Source: Symsagittifera roscoffensis
Lineage: Eukaryota; Xenacoelomorpha; Acoela; Convolutidae
Direction: 5' to 3'
Length of the DNA stretch: 64,000 nucleotides
Assembly: GCF_963678635.1 (NCBI RefSeq)
Contig: NC_087064.1
Location: 77,664,512 to 77,728,511 of the forward strand
Part shown: positions 46,001 through 53,590 of the stretch, one piece after another
Numbering within the stretch: position 1 is the stretch's first letter
How the letters are laid out: each line of letters starts with the position of its first letter
Program-made: the position numbers and the translations under genes
Notes under the pieces: generated by a model
What the model was told of the DNA's origin: nothing
Seen by the model: only the letters and a program-made list of their open reading frames with translations
Databases searched by the model: none

Positions 46001-48100
46001 TTCATGAACCATCCAACCATGAAAATGGATTTTTAGGGGATTATAATCGATTATTTACCATATTTAAAAATCCGTTCAAATCGATTATTTTGACAATATA
46101 ATCGATTTTTTCTAGGCCAAAAAATCCATAAAAACAGATTTTTTTCTGCAGAAAACTGTTTGCAGCTATTTTAACTCTTGTAAACGCTTGGCTGAGAACT
46201 TTGCACAATTATATTTCATAAATATTCCGCAGACATCATAATGCTAGAAAGTCAAAAATCATGCATGAATATGTAACTGAAAACATGGTTTTTTTTTATG
46301 ATTTTCATTTTTCCTTTCTTTTCTCCTGGTGAGAAACATGTTGTATTTTATTTAATCGAAAATTGGAAGTTCTAAATTCGAAGACAATCAAATTAAATGT
46401 TCCGAAATTTGGCATAAAAAGAGTTTTTGGCAGCCATGATTTTTTCTCCAGACAACTTTCGATGGTCAAGATATAAAGTTTCGACAATTATTTTATAATT
46501 TATCAGCAAATTAATCAATGCCCTTGCCTAGAACACTACTTTTTTTCGTAATTCGGCCATTTTTAGCTGGCGAATGAGGTTATTTGTTTGATGTGATAAT
46601 GTGTTTTGCGCACTGACTACTGGGGTCATAAAATTTTGGGCTACCCGCACACCAACCGGCTGCCATTGTTTGGCATAAGCTGTCATTTGTTCCGAGTTGT
46701 TCCTGTAACTTTAGTTTTGATAGTCCAACCATGGTTTTTGATTTGGGCGCTAATGGTGCTAACATCAGCAGAGGCTCATTCGGGACAACCCTAACCCTTT
46801 TTTTAGGAAATGAAGCGCACTTGTGATATGTGGCTCGGGGAGATAGAGGAGTTGCGGATGAGAGAGAGGGAGGTGCTGGACTATTTCTGCGAGGGGGGAG
46901 GGGTTGGGGGCACAGCTTCCAGACTGGAACACATTCTGGTCAACATCGACTCCATCATAGACAAAATCGAAACATCAATCAAGGTCAGATTCACATATGA
47001 TACTTGGGACCTGTCCGCAGCAGTTTGGGACCTGTTCGAGAGAAAAAATCTATGTAGTAATTACCTGCCTCAAAAGATGAACATCAACATTTTCTAGTTT
47101 TCAAGTTTTCCGAATATATATTTTTTTCAATTGCCTTCAGTTGTCACGAGTTGGTTGCTTGTGTATGTACTTAAGTAAATTTCCTTTGCGCATAAATTTA
47201 CTCTTATCTAAACTTTGTCTTGTTTTCAATCCTCCGCCCCCACATTTGAGTTTTAATTTTAAAAGCGTCTTTTGGCATAGTCAATGAACGAAAACTTTTT
47301 TAACCTTTTACAATCAACGTACAAAGAGGGGGTTATCTGAGTTTTGTTTCAGGAAAACGAGCTTCTGCAATTGCGTGAACAACAGAAACGTGAGCGGGAA
47401 GTGAACAAGCAGAAGTGCTACTCGGCCAGCTACAGTATGCTAGAGTCTGACACTCCGAGCAGCTCCTCGTGTTCCGACTTGAACAACGACAGGTGAAATA
47501 TTACAACAGATGTTATATTATTGTTTGCTTATAGTTTGTTAGCCTTATAATCAGAAATTTCATATCTCTAAATAGTAATAACCAAAGATTTCCCACAATT
47601 TGTCAGCTTATGGTAACAAGTTTTGGATAAATTACCCTATATAACTCGGGTCAGATTGGAATTTTAAAACTGGCACGTTAATGGCATACTTGTTAAAATT
47701 CCATATCAACCCCTGGTGTTAGACTCCTCAATTTGATTCTGATAATTTATTTTAGTACACACGCAATTACACTAGCTAATGCATAATTTCTCACAAATAT
47801 TCTATTGGCAGACTGAGCATGACTAATGCGGAGCTACAAAGTGCTCTTATGAAACAGAAGACTGAACTACAAAAGACCAGTGGGGGATCCTCAGGCAGGA
47901 GAAGATATCACCACAATCATCATCACCACCGCCACCATCATGCGCAACAGCAGCAGATCAAACACTCCTCTACGTTCTCACATTTCCCACCAGCCGACAG
48001 AAGTACCTTCTCCTCTGAGGACGCCAGCTGCGAGTTAAGCATCTCCTCAAAATTGCCCCCCCCCGCCCTTTGCAATGGAGTGGGCAGCTCGTTACACTAG
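33382..48100 (+). CDS. FHDC1: FH2-domain formin, FHDC1/INF2 group (12 exons)
   Basis: Twelve exons with consensus splice sites join without a frame break into 2,106 nt, 701 residues plus stop. Introns are 34,034-34,710, 34,898-35,277, 35,381-35,854, 35,941-36,474, 36,576-37,554, 37,626-38,754, 38,863-39,203, 39,275-45,314, 45,436-46,806, 46,984-47,352 and 47,493-47,811. Residues 1 to about 170 are disordered. FH2 begins at KMRSVNWQKLP and runs through LSVNVFIKQFRCS, GSIGAERLRQLIKLLP, GNFLNQGGYAGNALGVKLESL and the C-terminal helices ending in DYFCE and a charged coiled coil. Formins nucleate and elongate actin filaments. The best fit is FHDC1 (actin and microtubule organisation), with INF2 next. 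No proline-rich FH1 precedes FH2, unlike vertebrate FHDC1. The protein is shorter than the 1,143-residue human FHDC1. The start at 33,382 is the first ATG in frame and may instead be intronic. Confidence 0.88.
34711..34897 (+). CDS. FHDC1: FHDC1-like exon 2
   Basis: The acceptor is GACTTTTTAG/AG and the donor ATG/GTGAGT. It encodes EYFKQKQ after the join, a polar linker, then ILDERKALSVNVFIKQFR, the FH2 knob-region strand and helix typical of FHDC1 and INF2. Phase 1 in, phase 2 out. Confidence 0.88.
35278..35380 (+). CDS. FHDC1: FHDC1-like exon 3
   Basis: The acceptor is TTTTTCAG/T and the donor GAG/GTCAGT. The phase 2 join makes the Cys of QFRCS. It encodes GEVLGKIRRADGG and GAERLRQLIKLLPTTKE, the FH2 helix that ends before the conserved leucine-rich segment. 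Confidence 0.9.
35855..35940 (+). CDS. FHDC1: FHDC1-like exon 4
   Basis: The acceptor is CTGATTCAG/C and the donor CA/GTTAGT. It encodes LELLRSYSGDKNKLDDAEKF then LKLLVSLP, matching the FH2 block with the conserved GD and AEKF residues. Confidence 0.9.
36042..36210. mobile_element. Inverted-repeat miniature element in formin intron 4
   Basis: GCGACAACTCGCAAGA (36,042-36,057) is exactly complementary to 36,195-36,210. The right side repeats a TGCGAGTTGTCTT unit about three times. The GC content is well above the intron around it. A MITE or satellite fragment is likely. Confidence 0.5.
36346..36420 (-). repeat. tRNA-like (SINE head) sequence in formin intron 4
   Basis: The minus strand reads GATGGTTAGGTGACTGAGCG, a TCCGG/TCGGA stem with a 7-base loop, and a GGTGGCTCGATGATAATC B-box-like end. 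Acceptor and T-stem pairing are incomplete. A tRNA-derived SINE is more likely than a working tRNA. Confidence 0.35.
36475..36575 (+). CDS. FHDC1: FHDC1-like exon 5
   Basis: The acceptor is TTTCTTCAG/C and the donor CAAG/GTCACT. It encodes the segment HYDLRLESMLIKESYDEKC and on to DALKLASQ. The RLExML core is conserved in FH2 domains. Confidence 0.9.
37555..37625 (+). CDS. FHDC1: FHDC1-like exon 6
   Basis: The acceptor is TTATTTCAG/AG and the donor CAG/GTGCGC. It encodes NRPLCDLLSVILIVGNFLNQ, the FH2 signature GNFLN just before GGYAGNA. Confidence 0.92.
38755..38862 (+). CDS. FHDC1: FHDC1-like exon 7 (ends at a GC donor)
   Basis: The acceptor is TGGTTTCAG/GGC. It encodes GGYAGNALGVKLESL, TQVLDSK and LRHVVAE. 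The FH2 pattern HxVAxEA is only completed if the exon ends at GAG/GCTAGA (38,862) and joins GAAGCCCTG. The intron is then GC-AG. The nearest GT (38,851) would delete four conserved residues. Confidence 0.85.
38863..39203 (+). other. GC-AG intron 7 of the FHDC1-like gene
   Basis: The donor GAG/GCTAGA and acceptor TTTACTTTCAG are required to rebuild the conserved FH2 helix HVVAEEALRR without a gap. GC donors are a known minor class but usually continue AAGT, so this one is a weak match. Confidence 0.6.
39204..39274 (+). CDS. FHDC1: FHDC1-like exon 8
   Basis: The acceptor is TTTACTTTCAG/GAA and the donor CCAG/GTTTGT. It encodes EALRRNGQINNL and STMPSVFKAA, the FH2 helix after HVVAE. Phase 2 out. 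The following 6.0-kb intron is the longest in the gene. Confidence 0.87.
39515..39570. repeat. 15-bp perfect inverted repeat in formin intron 8
   Basis: AAAAAATGCTTATCA (39,515-39,529) pairs with TGATAAGCATTTTTT (39,556-39,570) across 26 bases. TGATAAGC-like sequence recurs at about 42.6 kb in the same intron. Confidence 0.55.
39700..40230. repeat. Diverged repeat unit in formin intron 8, copy 1
   Basis: Shared landmarks with 41.9-42.5 kb are ATAACGTAGTCCA, TAGCCATATxCAAAA, CAAAACACAAATTxACAAA and ATTGAATGGAxAAATGT, in the same order and strand. Confidence 0.45.
40375..40552 (-). mobile_element. Miniature G-run element, diverged reversed copy
   Basis: Read on the minus strand, AGCATGCTAACTTGGTTCTGA, AAATTTTCAGCC, AATTAGAGAATTTT, AACACTTAGCAAATTTAA and GCTAATTTGGTTTATTTG follow the order of the interior of the 21.2 kb element. 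The long G runs are reduced here to CCCC. Confidence 0.55.
41880..42510. repeat. Diverged repeat unit in formin intron 8, copy 2
   Basis: The landmarks and order are the same as at 39.70-40.23 kb. A third partial trace is GTAGGATATCATTTTTT at about 41,202, which matches 39,704. Confidence 0.45.
43185..43555 (+). repeat. TATCGAACAGCAAA dispersed repeat, copy at 43.2 kb (intron 8)
   Basis: CTACTATCGAACAGCAAAAG, AAGCGTGATCGACTTCTTG, GTCTTCTCAATCTGGATTGA and CCAACTGTCTCTTGACTATG occur in the family order. Confidence 0.65.
44073..44419. mobile_element. 347-bp inverted-repeat element in formin intron 8
   Basis: The 22-bp ends 44,073-44,094 and 44,398-44,419 are complementary with one mismatch; the core is CGCGAAGGACCGAATG. 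The interior is AT-rich and non-coding. Size and structure fit a MITE. Target duplications are not clear. Confidence 0.65.
44944..45160. mobile_element. Miniature inverted-repeat element with G runs, copy 2 (intron 8)
   Basis: The ends 44,944-44,965 and 45,139-45,160 are perfect 22-bp inverted repeats ending CTTAACAATCCCCCC. The interior has AAAGGGGGAGATTGTTTAC and GATTTTCGACCAATCA as in the 21.2 kb copy, and long G runs near the right end. ACGTTC flanks both sides (44,937 and 45,161) and may be a target duplication. Confidence 0.75.
45315..45435 (+). CDS. FHDC1: FHDC1-like exon 9
   Basis: The acceptor is TTGTTCTAG/A and the donor ACAG/GTATGA. The join reads AARESLENISEEV, which matches the FHDC1-type ARxSLEN helix and shows that no exon is missing across the 6-kb intron. 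Confidence 0.9.
45950..46145. repeat. ATCGATTATAAT-rich dispersed repeat in formin intron 9
   Basis: AATAATCGATTATAATGGAT at about 45,952, reversed GGATTATAATCGATTATTT near 46,038 and ATATAATCGATTTTTT near 46,097 are seen. This is the same family as at 8.9 and 18.65 kb. Confidence 0.65.
46807..46983 (+). CDS. FHDC1: FHDC1-like exon 10
   Basis: The acceptor is TTTTTTTAG/GAA and the donor AAG/GTCAGA. It encodes EIEELRMREREVLDYFCE, the end of FH2 with the DFFCE-like motif, a glycine insert, then a helix ending DSIIDKIETSIK. Confidence 0.9.
47353..47492 (+). CDS. FHDC1: FHDC1-like exon 11
   Basis: The acceptor is TTGTTTCAG/GAA and the donor ACAG/GTGAAA. It encodes a charged helix (LREQQKREREVNKQK) and then a Ser-rich linker (SDTPSSSSCSD). 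The helix corresponds to the post-FH2 coiled coil of formins. Confidence 0.88.
47812..48100 (+). CDS. FHDC1: FHDC1-like last exon with His-rich tract
   Basis: The acceptor is TATTGGCAG/A and the stop is TAG at 48,098-48,100. It encodes a short helix (NAELQSALMKQKTELQK), a histidine-rich tract (HHNHHHHRHHH then AQQQQ) and a Ser/Pro tail. AATAAA follows 82 bases after the stop. A donor-like GGA/GTGGGC at 48,080 could skip the stop and join the 48,659 exon in frame. Confidence 0.82.
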
Positions 48101-48182
48101 GACCAGTTTTCATGTTTATTGTGGCTGTTGTAATTGAAGAATTGGATAATTATTAAAAAAAGAGAGGGGGTGGGTGAAGTTA

Positions 48183-48188
48183 ATAAAG
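48183..48188 (+). promoter_or_regulatory. Poly(A) signal AATAAA of the FHDC1-like gene
   Basis: It lies 82 bases after the TAG at 48,100, just after a G-rich AGAGAGGGGGTGGG stretch. It supports 48,100 as a true end of the coding region for at least one isoform. Confidence 0.5.
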
Positions 48189-48658
48189 AGATTCAGTGAT
48201 TATTTAATTTTCGCTTTTTGCTCAGACCTGGAACCTCGTCTAAAAATTTTTTATCCTCGTTGAAATGGGTCTTTAGACCTATAGATACTAAATTAATCCA
48301 AAAACTCTAAAATTATTCTAACTCAAAAATAACTTCAAAAAATATTCCTTGAACTTAATAAAAAGTTTTTTTTTTAATTTTCAGGCGTTCTGAAGAAAGT
48401 TTTGACCAAAAAATTGCGTTTACAGTGTCACGATTTTCCCCTTTAAATCAGTGCATATAGACCTTTGAACAAATTTAGGAATTGTCAGCCGAAAACACAT
48501 GTCGCAAAATGGAACCTAAGGGTTTTTGGTTAGAAATAAACTCAATATTTTGATAGGGGTATCCGCCCCCTCCCCGAACTCAGTCGGTGGTCTCATGGCA
48601 AACCTACAAGCAACTCCCAATTGCAGACGGATTTCATGACCGATTTGGATTTTTTCAG

Positions 48659-49483
48659 GATGTGAATCGGAGTCCAAATGGAGATATGTACAACGTGCTA
48701 CTCAAGGAAACGCCACACAGACCTGGAAGTCACCCGAAACACCCACACAGCTCATCCGCCGCTCTAAGCGAAATCAAAAATGCCCGAAAAGAACAAATTC
48801 GACGAAACCGCGAGAGGCGAAAACGAGAAATACAAATACTCACGCAAGCTGCATTGAAACAGCTAACAACTGAAAAAGAAGACGAAGCCTTTCTAGGCTT
48901 TGCAAACCACAATATCGACACAGATAATAACATTGAACTTGGCGAAGTAAGTTCGGAACAAATATTTCAACAAGGTAGTAGTCGATTTGAAACATCTCCT
49001 GAGAAAAGTAGTCTTTACCCTTCAGATAACACAAGAAAGGACACGTACGCGATTGGTAACCCTTCATTAAGAGAAGTTTCGAGTGCACCTGAAGGTGAAA
49101 AATCGAATATCAAACCGGAGTCATCAGCACAATGCGCATCAGCGCCGGAAAGCTCAGCCAACGATCAAAGTCTGAACCCCCCACTGCAGAGTTTCTCAGT
49201 AAGAAACTACAAGTCGCAGCATTCAGTTGAAGAAATTCAGTTGGCCACAAAAACTATGATTTCCGATCAAACTCCGAAGTCAGCAGTGCAAGATAGTACT
49301 AGCAAACTAAATACGAAAAACTCCGAACACGACAGTAAAATTGAAGACAGTTCGTGTACTTCTTCCGACTTTCAGAGCGAAGAGGATTCGTCTGAATTAA
49401 GCTCAGACGAGGCAACGATCATTGAAAACTCAGGGCCAGCAAAAGTAGATGTGGCTAAAAAAAAGAAGCTTGCCAAACTTTAA
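48659..49483 (+). CDS. Candidate alternative 3' exon of the FHDC1-like gene
   Basis: A strong acceptor (GGATTTTTTCAG/GAT) opens 274 codons with normal coding composition, ending in TAA at 49,483. It starts DVNRSPNGDMYNVLLKE and continues with a very basic helix (ARKEQIRRNRERRKREIQ), then a Glu/Ser-rich acidic tail and a lysine-rich end (KKKKLAKL). No family is recognised. Entry is phase 0, so it could follow exon 12 cut at 48,079 (GGA/GTGGGC), which would replace the last six residues and stop. Vertebrate FHDC1 has a long, poorly conserved C-terminal tail, so an isoform-specific tail is plausible. A separate gene is the alternative, but no first exon is seen. Confidence 0.5.
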   Translation, partial: DVNRSPNGDMYNVLLKETPHRPGSHPKHPHSSSAALSEIKNARKEQIRRNRERRKREIQILTQAALKQLTTEKEDEAFLGFANHNIDTDNNIELGEVSSEQIFQQGSSRFETSPEKSSLYPSDNTRKDTYAIGNPSLREVSSAPEGEKSNIKPESSAQCASAPESSANDQSLNPPLQSFSVRNYKSQHSVEEIQLATKTMISDQTPKSAVQDSTSKLNTKNSEHDSKIEDSSCTSSDFQSEEDSSELSSDEATIIENSGPAKVDVAKKKKLAKL

Positions 49484-49974
49484 ACGGCTAATTATTTATG
49501 TTGAATAACAGATTAATCAATTATCAGTGGTATCAAATATTTGTTTTTCCTCGAATTTTTGTGGGGCGTTCTAAAATGCCGAAGTACAACAGTGCCAAAA
49601 CTGAAATTGCCATCAATTAAAATGGTCATTTTTGGCTTTTCAACTTCCCGCTATATGAATTAATTTACTTGTGCAGTGATTTGGGACCAGAAAAAAAAAC
49701 AGTATTCAAATTAATTGTTGGCACCTTTTTTTCGACTTTTCTGTACTGTCCCACTTTTTGTGCTTTTTAGATATTCAAAATAAAAAAGAACAGAGCAGAT
49801 GAGTTGAGCGCATTGATAAAGTAAGAGAAAATTGTTTGCTGAGCAAAATAAATGCTGAATCTTTTCGATTTTTTTATGAAGGTGAGGGGAAACTTTTTCT
49901 CAATTAGTTTTTTTCTTAAACTTTAACCAGAAATAAAAACCCTTCCGTCATTTTATTTATGGTACTTGATTAAG
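49484..49974. other. 3' flank of the formin locus, non-coding
   Basis: AATAAA-like hexamers occur at about 49,778 and 49,846, and could serve the 48,659 exon. Nothing else is recognised. Confidence 0.35.
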
Positions 49975-50280
49975 AGTCATGAACGTGGTCATCAAAACGT
50001 GATCGGTTTCTTGTTTCAAAAGTGCATTTTATTTTTAGATTTATCAGAGGAATAAAGAATTTACCTACTGATCCATTGTTCTCAAATTGGGTTAACTCTT
50101 TCTCAAAAAAAGTCAATCATGAATGTTTAAGAAAATTAAAGAGCTTTAAGGCCTTATACTTTTCTACTTTGAAATTTCAAAAGTTGAAAATTTTTCAAAA
50201 AAAAGTCAGAATTATTTTTTGTTTCATTGAGTTTATTCACTCTTTTCCAGCTGTCTGTTGACTATGTTTTTGGTTTGGAA
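49975..50280 (+). repeat. TATCGAACAGCAAA dispersed repeat, copy at 50.0 kb
   Basis: AAAACGTGATCGGTTTCTTG, CTACTGATCCATTGTTCTCA, AAATTGGGTTAACTC and CTTTTCCAGCTGTCTGTTGA match the family order of the 13.2 and 43.2 kb copies. Confidence 0.65.
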
Positions 50281-51440
50281 AACAAAACACACTTGAATCC
50301 AATTTAGTTATTTACTTTCGTTGTTCGCAAAAACTATTTTGCAAAAATTAGTTGAAACTCTCAAATTAGTCCTCGCACTTGTGAAACCTGACCGACTAAT
50401 CACAAACCATCTAATTCTCTAAAAAGTAAGTTTAAGTTAAATTAAGAAGCAAAAGCAAAATATCGAAATTTTTTAAAAGAAATTTGAAATGATTCAATTG
50501 GTTATGAAATATCTAGAATACAATGAATACATTTGTGTCTCAGGTCTACTTCAGAAACAATGAAATCTAAATTTAATCAAGACTGCTTGTATCAGGACAA
50601 AGTCCTGAGTGTTGCGACTACCTTTTCAGGTCTTTAAGGTTTTTTGCGGAACACTTTTATTTTTTCAAGCGGATTTATGACATTTTTCTTAGACCTTTTC
50701 TTGCGATGCTCTGCGTATTGCTTTTAACTTTTGTTGGCACATTATGTTGTTTTTCCAACACTTTGTTTTTGCTCAAAATCAATTCAGAGAAGTTATCATC
50801 ACCATTCTTGGTTATCCCCACCAACTACTTCGAAAGAGAACTGTAAACTAAAAAGTGTGGATTACAGTGATATTTCAAACATCAATTTTTTTTGTTTTGT
50901 TGCGTTTCTATAATAGAGTTTCAGTTTTTTTCTTTCTATAAGTCTTTTTGTCCCTTTACAGTAACTTGACTTCAGTTGTCTTCAAATTGTTGTTTTCATG
51001 CAATGAGCAAAGTCATTGCATGTCCTGCCTGAAATATCGGGCATCGAGAGTCACAGTAAACTAGTTGATTTGTAGAACTGCTCAAATTGGGCTAACAGCC
51101 GGTCTCATTTTGTAATCGTAAATTTAAAATGAAAATTTGGGGCGGGCTTAGGTGGAGATTCCCAAACCTAGTCCTAAATTCCTAGCAGAGCTGAGGTGGC
51201 TGATGTCGTCGTTGATGAGTCGATTCGTGTTGTGGGTCGTTGTCTTGGTCGTTGCTAAGGTGGCTGCTGCTGCTATTGTCAAAGTGTCGATTCTTAATGG
51301 AGACAATTGTCTTGGTTGGTCGTAGAGCTACGGTGGCTCCTGTCGCGGTGGAAGATTCGCTGTCCTTGTGGAATAGTCGAGTTTTGTTGTATACTGTTGT
51401 CGTCTTTGCAGGTTGTTTTGTCGATAGTAGAGGGGTCGAC
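50281..51440. other. Non-coding DNA between the formin locus and the BEL/Pao relic
   Basis: A piece of the 540-bp repeat end (AAGACTGCTTGTATCAGG) lies at 50,579-50,650. The 51.15-51.44 kb part is less AT-rich and may be the 3' end of the retroelement on the minus strand. No LTR pair was found. Confidence 0.35.
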
Positions 51441-52830
51441 TCAATTAGAGTGTTTCATTGGTCGTAGTTGGAAAAATTGTTGGTGGCTGAGTAGTGTTGT
51501 CGATGATAAGATCTGTGCCAAATTTGTCACTATTTGAGTGATGCTCTCCTGGCAAAGTTTGATGCAGGTTGGTTCCAAATCGTCGTTGCAGAGGTGAATA
51601 TCAGAGAGTGATCTGTGGGTCGGATCGTATATCTCACAAGAGAGTAACTGCTGAGAGTAGTAGAGAGTGGTTCCCATTTTTTCTTTCGAGATGCGTTCAA
51701 TTTGGGCTGATGGATAAAGGGTCGGTCGAAGTGTCGATAATCTTTTCTGGTTTCTTTGATTTGATAAAATCCATAATCTTCTACACGGTTGTAGTCGCGG
51801 AGTGCTAGCCAAGTCGGTTACAAAGATCCGGCGCTGTTGGGTGAAAAAAAATTGGGCAAACAAGAAATTCTTCTAGTATCCATACTGGCTGTCCGTTGGC
51901 TATCGTTATGGTTTCAGAATTCCATTTCTGGCGAGGAAGAAGCGTTGGCACGAATTCTTGAAGAAGGCGTTTTCATATGTGATTCGAGAGCTGCTGGGCG
52001 AACTTCCATCGTTTCGTGATAGTCGATGGTGGCCTTGATTGTCCTAGAAGGAAAAAATTTGGGCTGAAGGCCTCAAAATCGTTTGGAGATGAAGAAACTG
52101 TGGTGATCGGTCTGACGTTCATGAACTGTTTGACCTCGCATAGTACTGTGTTGAAAGTGTCGTCAGTCAGAGTCTTGCTTGCTACCAATGATAGCATAAA
52201 TTGCGTTTTTCAGGCTTCGAATGAGGCGTTCCCATATGCCTCTCAAATTAGGCGCATGTTCTGGGTTGAAGCTCCAAAGAATTTGAGAATTCCAAAAAAA
52301 ATCATGAACAACTGTAGAGTCGGTGGTTTCGAAGAGTTTTTTTTCGGCTGCTGTAAAGTTTGTCCCGTTATTGGAACAAAGTGTAGAAAGGGTTCCTCGT
52401 CTAGCAAAGAAGCGCCGAAGTGCACTGAGGATGGCATCCGCAGAGAGGTCATGACACATTTCGAGGTGCACGGTACGTGTAGTTAGGCAGGTCAAAATGA
52501 GTCCATAACTTTTGTTGTAAGCATTGGCTGTCTGAGATTCGAAAGGTCCAAAAACTTCCAGTCCGGTATTTTGAAAGGGGACGAGTTTCTCAGAGGGAAA
52601 GCGGGTGCATGGTAGAGCTGCAATTTCAGGCTTGACACCATAAGCTCATTGGCGGGGGCATGCGTACCAACTGTTGCAGACTTTCGGAATCTGTGCTCGG
52701 CCGTGTAGAATCCAGGACTCGGCATGTAGAGTGTTCCTGGTGGGTTTGGGTGGAGACTGCTGGTTTGTGACATGAGTATGTTCAATCATTAGCATAATAG
52801 TGGGGTGTTTGCCGTCGAGAATGATAGGGT
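51441..52830 (-). mobile_element. BEL/Pao retrotransposon: integrase and C-terminal region (decayed)
   Basis: On the minus strand, a zinc-binding remnant (52.65-52.80 kb; SWILHGRAQIPKV) precedes the catalytic core. LTCLTTRTVHLEMCHDLSAD and ALRRFFARRG are hallmark BEL/Pao integrase segments, followed by NNGTNF, APNLRGIWERLIRSLK, VLCEVKQFMNVRPIT, SPNDFEAFSPNFFLLG. The first catalytic Asp reads Glu (GLEVFGPF, 52,556-52,558), the second reads Asn (SNNGTNF, 52,370-52,372); the Glu of WERL is kept (52,229-52,231). Frames shift near 52.18 and 52.5 kb. It is inactive. Confidence 0.88.
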
Positions 52831-53210
52831 ATTTCAAGCTAAAATTCAAGTCTAGTTTTTTGTAAGCGTACCTGAGCTCGAAGAAGTCCTTTATCGTCGA
52901 TGTACAGGGAGAAGGGTCTAATGCGGCTGCTGGGTAATACTGATTGACCACGTTTTAGAGCGGCGCATTTTGTGGTGAAAGTATCTAGCTGCGATTGCTT
53001 CGGAAGAAACAATTCGGCGTTGGTGATTTCGACTGACGTCAAGATGTGGTTATGGTCTGTCTGCGTTGGCAGAATGCTGCTGGTTGGGTTGGTCGAATGC
53101 GGCAAACTAACATTGTCTTTTGCGTAAGATCCTCGTGATCTCAATCGACCAGACATGGGAGAAAATAAAAAAGTTGTATCCGATGGTGTTTTGTAAAATT
53201 AAAGATTAAT
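52831..53210 (-). repeat. 380-bp tandem duplication in the BEL/Pao relic, copy 1
   Basis: It is repeated immediately at 53,211-53,590; I found one difference (CGGCGCATT against CGGCGTATT). Each copy encodes on the minus strand a 105-residue frame of the RNase H-integrase linker of BEL/Pao (ITNAELFLPKQSQ, LKRGQSVLPSSRIRPFSLY, DDKGLLRAQVRL). Confidence 0.93.
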
Positions 53211-53590
53211 ATTTCAAGCTAAAATTCAAGTCTAGTTTTTTGTAAGCGTACCTGAGCTCGAAGAAGTCCTTTATCGTCGATGTACAGGGAGAAGGGTCTA
53301 ATGCGGCTGCTGGGTAATACTGATTGACCACGTTTTAGAGCGGCGTATTTTGTGGTGAAAGTATCTAGCTGCGATTGCTTCGGAAGAAACAATTCGGCGT
53401 TGGTGATTTCGACTGACGTCAAGATGTGGTTATGGTCTGTCTGCGTTGGCAGAATGCTGCTGGTTGGGTTGGTCGAATGCGGCAAACTAACATTGTCTTT
53501 TGCGTAAGATCCTCGTGATCTCAATCGACCAGACATGGGAGAAAATAAAAAAGTTGTATCCGATGGTGTTTTGTAAAATTAAAGATTAAT
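53211..53590 (-). repeat. 380-bp tandem duplication in the BEL/Pao relic, copy 2
   Basis: This is the second unit of the pair. A third, diverged version of its right part is at 55,077-55,250, as part of a larger direct repeat. The near-identity points to a recent event or a local assembly error. Confidence 0.93.

Noticed and set aside
51240-51810. Plus-strand frames of 75-80 codons over the BEL/Pao C-terminal region
   Set aside because: They are antisense to recognisable BEL/Pao coding sequence, carry no motif of their own and are treated as shadows.
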